From: CAZCTC01 sp964501335
GTDB lineage: Bacteria; Chloroflexota; Anaerolineae; B4-G1; SLSP01
DNA: 24,374 nt
Direction of reading: 5' to 3'
Assembly: GCA_964501335.1 (NCBI GenBank)
Contig: CAZCTC010000099.1
Span: 1 to 24,374 of the forward strand
Positions 15,010 to 24,058 of this stretch are shown here, in pieces. Position 1 is the stretch's first letter. Each line of letters opens with the position of its first letter. The position numbers and the translations under genes are program-made. Under the pieces are notes generated by a model. That model ran no database searches and had not been told where the DNA came from. It saw only the letters and a program-made list of their open reading frames with translations.

Positions 15010-16713
15010 ATGGAACCAGATGTCGTCGTAAAACACTTAAAAAGCATTCCTCTTTTTCGAAAAATCGATACCCCGGAAGAAGAGCGGGAACTTTATTTTG
15101 TGGTGCCTTTGGTCCAGGAAATAGAGCTCAATCCCGGCGATTTTCTTTTCACCCAGGGAGAATCTTCCACCCGACTTTATTTGATTTTGAACGGCGCATT
15201 GCGGATGAGCCGGATCGATCAGCAGGGGGTGGTGCGCGAGCTGGGGGAGCGGGAGGTCGGTTTCTCTATGGGGGAGACCGGGGTGATGGTGGGAGATTTC
15301 CACGACGTGACGGCTGAAGTTATCGAGCCGTCGACCCGGCTGCTCTATATGGAACAGGCTGACTTTCAGGCCCTGTTGAAAGAGCGGCCCAAGCTGCGAC
15401 GGGCGTTGGAGATACGGGAAGATGTTTTGGAGCGTCATTATCCCGAGCGTTTCGCCTGGATGCGTGATGACGAGTCCATCATTTTCCTGGTTCGGCGCCA
15501 TTGGTTCCATCTGGTGCGGCGCATTGTGATGCCGGCATTTGCGGCGATTGCTTTATGGATATTGGCGGCGCTGTTCAGTGTGACGGGGCCGGCAGTTCCT
15601 ATATTTTTTGTGCTGGTTTCCCTGCCGTTTGTCGGATTGGTGATCTGGATGTGGGGAGACTGGCAGGATGACTATTTTGCGTTGACCACTCAACGGGTCA
15701 TCCATTCGGAACAGGTCTGGATCTTCCGCAAGGATTTTGAAGAGGCCATTCTGGACAACGTTCAGGATGTCCATGAAGTGCGGCCAGATCTGATGTCCAA
15801 TGTATTGAATTACGGCGATCTGATTTTGCAGAGTGCCGGGGAGACGGTGCAGATCGATATGGTGGGGGTGCCCAATCCCGATTATTTGCGGGAGATGGTG
15901 TTCCGGGAGATCGAACGGGGCCGGGCCCGGCAGGCCCATCAACGGCGGGAATCGGTGCGGAAGATGTTGAAAAGCCGATTGGAGGCTAAGGGGCCGGAAA
16001 CGATCAAGCCCCCGGTGGCCGCCCCGGCTCCGCATCTGCCCCTGTTTCAGGTCGTCTTTCATGCGATTCGGGATTACTGGTTTCCGGAATCCTGGTCGGT
16101 CAGTCCGGATAAGTCGACCATCGTCTGGCGGCGTTACTGGCTGCCGGGCTTTTTCAGTTATCTCAAGTTCAGCATCCCGCTGCTGGCCGTGACGATCGGG
16201 GGGGCGGTTTTTCTCTCAAACCAACCCATGACCTCGACCTGGGCTGTGGAAGTGGGTGTCTGGTTGTTTGTGGTGGCGATTTTGATGGGATTGGTGCTGT
16301 GGTATATCGAGGACTGGCGTAATGATTATTTCCAGATCACGCCGAGCCGGATTATCGAAGTCAACCGGAAGCCGTTGATGTTGGGGGTGAGCCGGCGAGA
16401 GGCCACGCTGGATCGTATTCAGAATATCAGTTACGACGAGCCCGGGATTTTTGCCCGGATTTTCGATTACGGCCATGTCACGCTGGAGACGGCCGGTACG
16501 TTGGGTAAGTTTTCCATGCGATGGTTACGGCATCCTCAGAAGGTGCAGGCTGAGATTTCGCGCCGACAGCGGGAGTATAAGTTGCGGTTGCAGCAGATTG
16601 ATACGCAGCGCCGGCAGGATGAATTGTTGAGCTGGTTTGCTTCGTATGAAGCCCTGCGGGCACCGCAGAGTCCAGCGGCTGTCAAACCGGAAGAGAAAAA
16701 GCCGGGTAGTTGA
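15010..16713 (+). CDS. Cyclic-nucleotide-binding domain protein with two TM/bPH2 (DUF304) repeats
   Basis: The 567-residue protein begins with a cNMP-binding beta-barrel (about 10-125: NPGDFLFTQGESSTRLYLIL). Two repeats follow, each a pair of transmembrane helices and a bacterial PH-like domain. Repeat 1 has TM 172-192 and 196-215, then GDWQDDYFALTTQRVI and LDNVQDVHEV. Repeat 2 has TM 383-403 and 412-433, then EDWRNDYFQITPSRIIE and LDRIQNISYDEP. The matched positions show an internal duplication. A basic linker (about 300-340) separates the halves. It is a membrane protein of unknown function; the N-terminal domain could sense a small ligand or act as a dimer module. An ATG at 15010 without Shine-Dalgarno sits at the predicted transcription start. 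Peptide deformylase follows after 20 bases. Confidence 0.88.
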   Translation: MEPDVVVKHLKSIPLFRKIDTPEEERELYFVVPLVQEIELNPGDFLFTQGESSTRLYLILNGALRMSRIDQQGVVRELGEREVGFSMGETGVMVGDFHDVTAEVIEPSTRLLYMEQADFQALLKERPKLRRALEIREDVLERHYPERFAWMRDDESIIFLVRRHWFHLVRRIVMPAFAAIALWILAALFSVTGPAVPIFFVLVSLPFVGLVIWMWGDWQDDYFALTTQRVIHSEQVWIFRKDFEEAILDNVQDVHEVRPDLMSNVLNYGDLILQSAGETVQIDMVGVPNPDYLREMVFREIERGRARQAHQRRESVRKMLKSRLEAKGPETIKPPVAAPAPHLPLFQVVFHAIRDYWFPESWSVSPDKSTIVWRRYWLPGFFSYLKFSIPLLAVTIGGAVFLSNQPMTSTWAVEVGVWLFVVAILMGLVLWYIEDWRNDYFQITPSRIIEVNRKPLMLGVSRREATLDRIQNISYDEPGIFARIFDYGHVTLETAGTLGKFSMRWLRHPQKVQAEISRRQREYKLRLQQIDTQRRQDELLSWFASYEALRAPQSPAAVKPEEKKPGS

Positions 16714-16733
16714 TTTTTACAGAGGTGATAGCC

Positions 16734-17279
16734 ATGGCGGTACGACCGATTATAACGATAGGGGATGCGCGTCTCAAGCAGCGTTCGCGGCCGATCGACA
16801 AGATCACGGCGGAGACCCGTACTCTGATCAGCGATATGATTGACACGTTGCACGATAGTCACGGCGTCGGATTGGCGGCCGTGCAGGTGGGAGAGTTGCA
16901 ACGGCTGGTATTGGTGGAAGTTCCGGAAGATGAAGAAGTTCCGGGGAGCGGCCAGCTGTATGTGGTGCTCAATCCGGAGATTGTGAAAACCGGATCGGAG
17001 CGGGAAGTGGGATTGGAAGGTTGCCTTTCGATTCCGGGCTGGGTGGGGGATGTCGAACGGTTTACCGATATCCTGGTCCGGGGGATGAATCGACACGGCA
17101 AGATGATCCGAATCCATGCTACGGGATATGTGGCGCGGGTCTTCCAACATGAGATCGATCATTGCAACGGTGTGATGTATATCGATCGGTTGGTGGCGCC
17201 GGATCGTTTCTGGCAGGTCAAAGAGGGTGAAGAAGAGGAAGCTGAACGGCAGGCTGCTACAGGGCAACCTGCGGAGTAA
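16734..17279 (+). CDS. def: Peptide deformylase
   Basis: The 181-residue enzyme has the three deformylase motifs: GVGLAAVQ (44-51), EGCLS with metal ligand C97 (95-99), and HEIDH with H139, E140 and H143. It removes the N-formyl group from nascent proteins at the ribosome, using a metal ion bound by the cysteine and two histidines. The ATG at 16734 is preceded by GAGGTGA, so an in-frame ATG at 16710 is unlikely. The acidic C-terminal tail (EGEEEEAERQ) is an extension. It sits between the cNMP/bPH2 gene and mrp, probably in one transcript. Confidence 0.96.
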   Translation: MAVRPIITIGDARLKQRSRPIDKITAETRTLISDMIDTLHDSHGVGLAAVQVGELQRLVLVEVPEDEEVPGSGQLYVVLNPEIVKTGSEREVGLEGCLSIPGWVGDVERFTDILVRGMNRHGKMIRIHATGYVARVFQHEIDHCNGVMYIDRLVAPDRFWQVKEGEEEEAERQAATGQPAE

Positions 17280-17324
17280 ATTAACTGCGGAAAGATTGGA
17301 AGCCGGGATAAGGAGGCAGTTTCA

Positions 17325-18428
<1,104 letters not shown>

Positions 18429-18457
18429 CGGAGTTTTTTTTTCTCTTAACGTTTTTG

Positions 18458-18499
18458 CAACCGCCCTCCTGTTTAAGGTGAGGGCGGTTGTTTTAATTT
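18458..18499 (+). terminator. Intrinsic terminator after mrp
   Basis: CAACCGCCCT (18458-18467) pairs perfectly with AGGGCGGTTG (18481-18490) and is followed by TTTTAATTT. It ends the def-mrp transcript before the histidine kinase gene. Confidence 0.85.
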
Positions 18500-18533
18500 G
18501 GGGGGGCCGTTAGAGGAGAAAGGGGGGGGCTTG

Positions 18534-19994
18534 ATGATGGATACTCCTTATATCGGGCTGATCGGCGGGGGAATTGTATTCTTGTTGGCCCTGTTGGTGA
18601 TTTTGCGCCATATCACCTTTCAAAATCGGGCTGAATCGCTGCGTTTTACGCAGTTTGTAGTGGATCATATGGCCGATGCGGCTTTTTGGGTCAATGGGGA
18701 GGGGCAGTTTGTCTATGTCAATAAGGCGTCCTGTGAAGGGTTGGGCTATACCAAAGAGGAATTACTGACTTTGCGGGTGGGAGATATCAACGCGAGTTTG
18801 ATCGGGGATGAATGGCAAAAACATTGGGGGGAGTTGCAGCAGAAGAAGTCGTTGACCTTTGAAGGTTATCATAAAAGAAAGTCGGGAGATTTATTTCCAG
18901 TAGAAATTCAGGCGAATTACGTTTCTTTTAACGAGAAGGCGTATGCCTGCGGTATTGTGCGTGATATCACCCTGCGCAAGGCGATCGAAGTGCGGCGCAA
19001 GCGAGCCGAGGAGGAGCTGCGTCGTTTTGCGGTGGAGATGGAATCGCGCAATCAGGAGCTGGATGCGTTTGCCCATACCGTAGCCCACGATTTAAAGAGT
19101 CCGATCGGGGTGATTCTGGGTTTTTCTGAGCTGTTGCTGGATGATGAAGTGGGAGATTTTTCTGCCGATGTGAACCATGCTTTGAAAGTTATCGCTCAAA
19201 GTGGTCGGAAGTTGAATACGATCATTGAAGAATTGATGCTTTTGAGCGGTGTGCGTAAGAAGACGATCGTGCCGACCGTGTTGGATATGAGCGCGATTAT
19301 CGAGGAAGCCAAGTCGCGATTTTTCGATCAAATTGAACAGCGGAAGGCGAAAATTGTCTTGCGGGATGTTGAGAAATGGCCCCGAGCTATGGGCTATGGG
19401 CCGTGGGTAGAAGAAGTCTGGGCGAATTATCTCAGCAATGCGATCAAATATGGAGGAGCTCCTCCTTTTGTGGAAGTGGGCGCGGATTATCAGTCCGAGG
19501 GGATGGTTCGTTTTTGGGTACGGGACAATGGCAGCGGATTGACTTCGGAGGCGCAGGCTCAACTCTTCACGCCGTTTACCCGATTGAATCAGGTGAAAGT
19601 CGAAGGTCAGGGATTGGGGCTTTCGATTGTACAGCGGATTATGGATAAGCTGGGAGGTAAGGCGGGAGTAGAAAGCGAGTTGGGGCAGGGGAGTACGTTT
19701 TTCTTTACATTGCCTTCAATGGAGAGTGTTATACCGGTTGGATTAGAGATAAGTTCAGCGTCTTTCGATGATGTGGAAGATGAAGAGCCCCGGATTTTGG
19801 TGCGGTTTCGGGCTTTGCCGGAGAGCTGGCGGCGAGAGCTGGAAGTTGCCTTGATTGCCCGGGATGTTGAGACGATCAAGGTGAATATTCAACGTATTAA
19901 GGATGTCGATCCCCTGGTGGGCGATCTCTTTTCCATGTGGTCGGCCGCCAGTGATTATGAGGGGATTTTGGGATTTATGCGGGATGCGGCTTGA
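18534..19994 (+). CDS. PAS-domain sensor histidine kinase without receiver domain
   Basis: The 486-residue protein has one N-terminal membrane segment (about 7-25), a PAS domain (about 40-150, AAFWVNGEGQFVYVNKASCE) and a short coiled coil. A HisKA domain follows with H185 in VAHDLKSP, then an HATPase domain with N box YLSNAIKYGG, G1 DNGSGL and G2 GQGLGLSIV. The last ~85 residues (about 400-486, EPRILVRFRALPESW onward) form an extra helical segment that resembles the tail seen after receiver domains in some hybrid kinases. No response regulator gene is adjacent, so it is an orphan kinase. Start choice between the ATGs at 18534 and 18537 is uncertain; a GAGGAG and a G-run lie upstream. The stop overlaps the beginning of a repeat copy. 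Confidence 0.88.
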   Translation: MMDTPYIGLIGGGIVFLLALLVILRHITFQNRAESLRFTQFVVDHMADAAFWVNGEGQFVYVNKASCEGLGYTKEELLTLRVGDINASLIGDEWQKHWGELQQKKSLTFEGYHKRKSGDLFPVEIQANYVSFNEKAYACGIVRDITLRKAIEVRRKRAEEELRRFAVEMESRNQELDAFAHTVAHDLKSPIGVILGFSELLLDDEVGDFSADVNHALKVIAQSGRKLNTIIEELMLLSGVRKKTIVPTVLDMSAIIEEAKSRFFDQIEQRKAKIVLRDVEKWPRAMGYGPWVEEVWANYLSNAIKYGGAPPFVEVGADYQSEGMVRFWVRDNGSGLTSEAQAQLFTPFTRLNQVKVEGQGLGLSIVQRIMDKLGGKAGVESELGQGSTFFFTLPSMESVIPVGLEISSASFDDVEDEEPRILVRFRALPESWRRELEVALIARDVETIKVNIQRIKDVDPLVGDLFSMWSAASDYEGILGFMRDAA

Positions 19995-20060
19995 GGCTCT
20001 GGAAAAGGCCTATGTTTTCGGCGGCATTCTGAAGCCGCCGAAAACATAAACAAAAAACTC
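19994..20060 (+). repeat. Dispersed hairpin repeat (module B), perfect copy
   Basis: Module B begins at the kinase stop codon: GGCTCTGGAAAAGGCC, then perfect 15-bp arms (20011-20025 and 20034-20048) around the loop ATTCTGAA, then AACAAAAAACTC. This is the best-paired copy in the window. No T-run follows on the plus strand, so it is not a typical intrinsic terminator for the kinase. Confidence 0.85.
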
Positions 20061-20099
20061 TTTTATTGGTGAATGAAATCTATTTAATCAGGAGGCCGT

Positions 20100-20675
20100 A
20101 TGATTTGGTTTAAGATTATTTATTTTGTCGCTATGGTGGTTGAGATTGCGATTCGTGCTCCTTTTCAGAAGACCTGGAAGGGCAGCGCCAAAACGGATCA
20201 GCGGGTCTCGATGTCTGAACGGATTATGTTGGGATTGTTGTTTGTGTTTATGGCGTTGATCCCTCTGATTTATTCTGTGACCGATTGGTTGAGCTTTGCC
20301 GATTACAGCCTGCCGGTATGGATGGGGTGGTTGGGAGCTTTGATTATGGTGGGGGCTCTGGTTGTTTTTGCCCTCGCCCATCGGGATTTGAAGGCTTACT
20401 GGTCGCCTTCTCTGGAGATCTTTGAGGGGCATAAATTGATGACGGAGGGAATCTACCGTTATATTCGTCATCCCATGTATGCCAGTCAGTGGTTGTGGGT
20501 CATCGCGCAGACTTTGTTGTTGCAGAACTGGCTGGCGGGGCCGATGGATCTGGTGTTTTTCGTGCTGTTTTACTTTATGCGGGTGAGTGCTGAAGAGAAG
20601 ATGCTGGTGGATACGTTTGGGGATCAATATCGGGAGTATATGAAGAAAACGGGGCGGGTGATTCCGAAGTTTTAA
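20100..20675 (+). CDS. Isoprenylcysteine carboxyl methyltransferase-like membrane methyltransferase
   Basis: The 191-residue protein has several hydrophobic helices and the C-terminal ICMT/PEMT-type signature: GIYRYIRHPMYAS, then EEKMLVDTFGDQYREYMKKTGRVIP. In this family the RHP-Y motif and the conserved Glu-Glu-Tyr region bind S-adenosylmethionine at the membrane. Bacterial members methylate lipid or other small substrates that are mostly unknown, so the substrate is left open. AGGAGG lies 4 bases before the ATG at 20100. It is convergent with the THEP1 gene on the other side of a repeat-filled gap. Confidence 0.87.
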   Translation: MIWFKIIYFVAMVVEIAIRAPFQKTWKGSAKTDQRVSMSERIMLGLLFVFMALIPLIYSVTDWLSFADYSLPVWMGWLGALIMVGALVVFALAHRDLKAYWSPSLEIFEGHKLMTEGIYRYIRHPMYASQWLWVIAQTLLLQNWLAGPMDLVFFVLFYFMRVSAEEKMLVDTFGDQYREYMKKTGRVIPKF

Positions 20676-20703
20676 GGTTTTTAAGTTTTTGATCTACGTG
20701 GAC

Positions 20704-20870
20704 GTTCATGAATGTGGATTAAAAACAGTTTTTGTGCCTTGCAAGAGGTGTTTTCATGGTAAAAAGCGACGCGCAGGATGGGGGGAGAGCGTTACTTTAT
20801 TCCTATTTTCGGCGGCATTCTGAAGCCGCCGAAAATAGGGGCTTTTTCCCAGACTAACCGCACAGATCGA
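20704..20870 (+). repeat. Dispersed repeat, C module plus perfect hairpin, copy 2
   Basis: C module at 20704-20800, similar to 13147-13240. The hairpin has perfect 15-bp arms (20802-20816 and 20825-20839) around the loop ATTCTGAA. Its outer stem is CCTATTTTC instead of TATGTTTTC, and both arms changed together. It is followed by GGCTTTTTCCCAGACTAACC, shared with the relic at 66-93. An imperfect inverted repeat at 20858-20889 (two mismatches, T-rich loop) may terminate the THEP1 gene or the methyltransferase gene. Confidence 0.75.
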
Positions 20871-20910
20871 TTTTTTTTGATCGGCGCGGGATGTTCATTT
20901 GGTTTTTATC

Positions 20911-21435
20911 TCACGCCTTTTCCAACCAATGCAAGACTTTTTCCGGCAGCTCGTTGCGGTTGCGGTCTTCGACTTCCCAGAGGGTGACCTGGGCCAGGCT
21001 TTTGAAGATATCGCCATGGGGATGCGGTTTGGCGAAGATGGTGCCCAGGACGAGATTGGGGCCCAGGATGATCCCTAAGAGGATCTCCTGAAAAAGCGGG
21101 GAGAGGAGTTCCATTTTGCCGATTTCGTCGACGATAACGATCTGGCCCTGGGTTTGAGCTTTTTTGAGGGCGGCGACGCCGACCTGATCCAGGGCTTTGA
21201 TATCGACTCCATAACGACCGATCTGGGGATATTGAGGCCCATCATAATCTTTGTGGGAGAGGATGACCTGGCGACCTTCCAGGGTGATTAAATTGAAGCC
21301 TTTGCGGCCCCCGGGGCCGACTATTTCTTCCGTATAGAACCCACCGGCGCGTTTCCCCAATTTGGCGATTACTTTACGGATGATGGTGGTTTTGCCACAC
21401 CCCGGATCGCCGGTCAATAACAAAGTTTTTCCCAT
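20911..21435 (-). CDS. THEP1-type nucleoside-triphosphatase
   Basis: The 174-residue P-loop NTPase starts MGKTLLLTGDPGCGKTT (Walker A residues 9-16), has the family's GGFYTEEI after the first helix, the GRKGFNLI strand and Walker B IVIVDEIGKMEL. THEP1 enzymes hydrolyse ATP, GTP and other nucleotides slowly; the cellular role is unsettled, and both kinase-like and RNA-linked roles have been proposed. The ATG at 21435 has AGGAG 6-7 bases upstream, preferred to an upstream in-frame ATG at 21471. It is transcribed divergently from the decarboxylase gene through overlapping promoters. Confidence 0.9.
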   Translation of the reverse strand: MGKTLLLTGDPGCGKTTIIRKVIAKLGKRAGGFYTEEIVGPGGRKGFNLITLEGRQVILSHKDYDGPQYPQIGRYGVDIKALDQVGVAALKKAQTQGQIVIVDEIGKMELLSPLFQEILLGIILGPNLVLGTIFAKPHPHGDIFKSLAQVTLWEVEDRNRNELPEKVLHWLEKA

Positions 21436-21461
21436 TTTGTGCTCCTGCTCGATTCCTGGGA

Positions 21462-21510
21462 TTGTCGTCATCCCTATCTGAAGTATAATCGAGACACTTC
21501 AGTCCCGCAA
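21462..21510. promoter_or_regulatory. Overlapping divergent promoters sharing one -10 region
   Basis: Plus strand: TTGTCG (21462-21467), 16-base spacer, TATAAT (21484-21489), serving the decarboxylase gene at 21523. Minus strand: TTGCGG (21510-21505), 17-base spacer, TATACT (21487-21482), serving the THEP1 gene at 21435. The two -10 boxes overlap by four bases, so the polymerases cannot occupy both at once. Confidence 0.55.
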
Positions 21511-21522
21511 GAAGGAGGAAAT

Positions 21523-22482
21523 ATGCGGATCGTGATTACTGGCGGAGCCGGCTTTATAGGCTCTCACCTTTGCGACTTTTATCTGGCGCAGGGGCATGAA
21601 GTGATTGCTATTGATAATTTGAGCACGGGATCGATGGAAAACATTGCCCATTTGTTGGGCCGGCCGGGATTTTCGTTTTTAAAGCACAATGTAACCCAGT
21701 ATACCTATGTTTCGGGACCGGTCGATATGGTGTTGCATCTCGCTTCACTGCCGAGCCCGGTGGATTATTTGAATTTTCCGATCCAGACGTTGAAAGTTGG
21801 GGCGCTGGGGACGCACAATATGTTGGGGATGGCCCTGGCGAAGAAGGCCCGGTTCCTGCTGGCCTCTACTTCCGAAGTTTATGGCGATCCTTTGGTCCAT
21901 CCTCAGTCGGAGAGCTATTGGGGCAATGTCAACCCCATCGGACCGCGCGGGGTTTACGATGAAAGCAAACGTTTTGCCGAAGCTTTGACCATGGCTTATC
22001 ATCGCAATCACTGTCTGGAAACCCGGATCGTGCGCATTTTCAATACGTACGGTCCCCGGATGCGGGCCAATGACGGCCGTGTGGTTCCGAATTTCATCAA
22101 TCAGGCTTTGCAGGATCAGCCGCTCACCGTTTTTGACGACGGCGCACGGACCCGTTCTTTCTGCTATGTGGACGATCTGGTGCGGGGCATTACGATGTTG
22201 ATGGCGGATGGGGATTCGGACCCGGTGAATATGGGCAATCCGCAGGAGTTGAGCATTGCCGAGTTTGCCCGGGCAGTGCTGGCGGTGACGGAGAGCAAGG
22301 CGCAGATCACTTACATCACGCCGAACGACGATCGGACGCGTGACGATCCCAAAGTGCGTTGCCCCGATATTACACGGGCGCGGACGTTGTTGGGCTGGGA
22401 ACCGCAGGTTTCTTTGGAAGAGGGTCTGCGGCGGACTGCGGATTATTTCCGGCAGAAGTTGACGACGGCTTCGGCGGAATGA
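21523..22482 (+). CDS. UDP-glucuronate decarboxylase (UDP-xylose synthase), SDR family
   Basis: The 319-residue extended SDR enzyme has the NAD site GGAGFIG (7-13), the STSEVYGDPLVHPQSESYWG stretch, GNVNPIGPRG and catalytic Y145-x3-K149 (YDESK). These are close to the UXS signature (YGDP-VHPQ-E-YWGNVNPIGPRS-YDE-K), and this is more specific than a generic epimerase. It would convert UDP-glucuronate to UDP-xylose for surface polysaccharide. The ATG at 21523 follows AGGAGG. The next gene overlaps its stop in an ATGA. Confidence 0.9.
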   Translation: MRIVITGGAGFIGSHLCDFYLAQGHEVIAIDNLSTGSMENIAHLLGRPGFSFLKHNVTQYTYVSGPVDMVLHLASLPSPVDYLNFPIQTLKVGALGTHNMLGMALAKKARFLLASTSEVYGDPLVHPQSESYWGNVNPIGPRGVYDESKRFAEALTMAYHRNHCLETRIVRIFNTYGPRMRANDGRVVPNFINQALQDQPLTVFDDGARTRSFCYVDDLVRGITMLMADGDSDPVNMGNPQELSIAEFARAVLAVTESKAQITYITPNDDRTRDDPKVRCPDITRARTLLGWEPQVSLEEGLRRTADYFRQKLTTASAE

Positions 22483-23981
22483 GTGCCCGTTTTCTGAAAA
22501 ATTCAGTGCTTCGGGGGGTGAGCTCACTGCGTGAGCAGCCCGAGATTTTGATTCTGGCCGCCGGTGGAATTGCAGCCGGGCTTTTATTAGCCCGGCTGCC
22601 GTTGTTGATGGCGGCGGCTGGAACTCTGGTCGGACTGGCCCTTCTGGCGAGTTTGTGGGAGCCGTTGGCCGGTGTGGCGCTGGTGCTCTTTTTTGCGCCT
22701 TTCTGGGCCTGGTTGCGGGCGGAGGTGCCGGAGGTTCCGGCGCAGATCGGCCAGTTGTTGTTTGCGATTACATTGGGAAGCTGGCTTTTGCGCAAAGTAT
22801 GGCGGCGGGAATGGTCGCTGGCGGCTCCTCCGTTGCTGGGGGCGCTGGCCGTTTTTCTCAGCGCGGCCCTGCTTTCGTTGTGGAATCCCGTCGATGTCTG
22901 GACCGGTTTCACGGAATGGGCCAAGTGGGGGCAGGTGCTGTTGATGTTCTGGCTCGTTTATGATGAATGTTCGCGTGGACGTTCAGATCAGCGGGTCCGG
23001 GCGGTGCTGGCAGCTTTGCTGGTGGCCGGATTGTTTCAGGCGGGGATGGGTTTGTGGCAGTTCGGTTTGCGGGGGACGGGACCGGCCCACTTTGCTATCA
23101 ACGAACGTTTTTATCGGGCTTACGGAACATTTGAGCAGCCCAATCCTTACGGTGGCTTTTTGAGCATGTTGGGGGCGGTGGCGGTGGGGCTGGTGTTGGC
23201 CGGCGGCGGCGACTGGGTGTGGAGCCGGATTCAGGGGCGACGCCCTGTTTTTCCGCGCTGGGCCTGGGTGGTCGGGTTGGTGGCGTTGCCGTTGGTGGGG
23301 GCTTTACTGGCTTCCTGGTCGCGCGGTGGATGGTTGGGGTTTGGGGCGGCTTTGTTGGTGATGGCATTGGCTCTGCCCAGGCGGCGCGGTTGGGGATTGT
23401 TGCTGGTTGTTGTGGCGATCGTTGGAGGGCTGCTGCTTTATCAAAGCGGGGCGCTACCTGCATCGATTACTTCGCGCCTGACCGGATTCCTGGACTATAC
23501 ACGGTTTGAGGATGTGCGCGGGGTGGGGATCAACGATGCCAATTATGCGGTATTGGAACGGATGGCGCACTGGCAGGCGGCTCTGGGGATGTGGCAGGAC
23601 AATTTCTGGACCGGGGTGGGGTTTGGCTGTTATGAGCCGGCCTATCCTCGTTATGCCTTGATCAACTGGCCGATTGCATTGGGGCATGCCCACAATTATT
23701 ATTTAAATCTGCTGGCGGAGACCGGTTTGATTGGGTTGGCGGCCTACCTGTTCTGGCTGGGCGCGATTTTCAAGGGCCTGGAGAAGGCGGTGCGCCGGTT
23801 GGCGGGATGGGAGCGCGGGTTGGCTTTAGGATTGATCGGGGCGTGGACTCAGCTGGTGGTTCACGATCTGGTGGACAATTTGCTGGTCAACAATATCCAT
23901 TTGCATGTGGCGGTGCTGCTGGCCTTGAGCGCCTGGGTGATCAGCCGGGCACGGCAGTTTGATCTAAAACGTGAAACGTAA
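22479..23981 (+). CDS. O-antigen ligase/polymerase-like (Wzy_C) membrane protein
   Basis: The 500-residue protein has about ten hydrophobic helices and the Wzy_C/WaaL-type signatures ASWSRGGWLGFGAA (about two thirds in) and GHAHNYYLNLLAETGLIGL near the C-terminus. Proteins of this family join or polymerise lipid-linked glycans on the outer face of the cytoplasmic membrane. The start ATG (22479) overlaps the TGA of the decarboxylase gene, which indicates coupled translation. This links UDP-xylose supply with glycan assembly. Ligase or polymerase cannot be distinguished by eye. Confidence 0.88.
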   Translation: MSARFLKNSVLRGVSSLREQPEILILAAGGIAAGLLLARLPLLMAAAGTLVGLALLASLWEPLAGVALVLFFAPFWAWLRAEVPEVPAQIGQLLFAITLGSWLLRKVWRREWSLAAPPLLGALAVFLSAALLSLWNPVDVWTGFTEWAKWGQVLLMFWLVYDECSRGRSDQRVRAVLAALLVAGLFQAGMGLWQFGLRGTGPAHFAINERFYRAYGTFEQPNPYGGFLSMLGAVAVGLVLAGGGDWVWSRIQGRRPVFPRWAWVVGLVALPLVGALLASWSRGGWLGFGAALLVMALALPRRRGWGLLLVVVAIVGGLLLYQSGALPASITSRLTGFLDYTRFEDVRGVGINDANYAVLERMAHWQAALGMWQDNFWTGVGFGCYEPAYPRYALINWPIALGHAHNYYLNLLAETGLIGLAAYLFWLGAIFKGLEKAVRRLAGWERGLALGLIGAWTQLVVHDLVDNLLVNNIHLHVAVLLALSAWVISRARQFDLKRET

Positions 23982-23999
23982 GGATCGGTTGTCCGGGGG

Positions 24000-24058
24000 T
24001 GGTTCTGGAAAAGCCCATGTTTTCGCACGGTCAGCGCGAAAACATAAATAAAAACTCT
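24000..24058 (+). repeat. Dispersed hairpin repeat (module B), short-stem copy
   Basis: GGTTCTGGAAAAGCCC is followed by ATGTTTTCGC (24017-24026) and GCGAAAACAT (24036-24045) around a 9-base loop, then AAATAAAAACTCTCTGCCCATCC. The layout matches module B, but the stem is shorter and the loop lacks TTCTGAA. Confidence 0.75.

Noticed and set aside
20011..20048. Intrinsic terminator for the histidine kinase
   Set aside because: The hairpin is strong but is followed by an A-rich tract, not T, and the same unit occurs where no upstream plus-strand gene ends.
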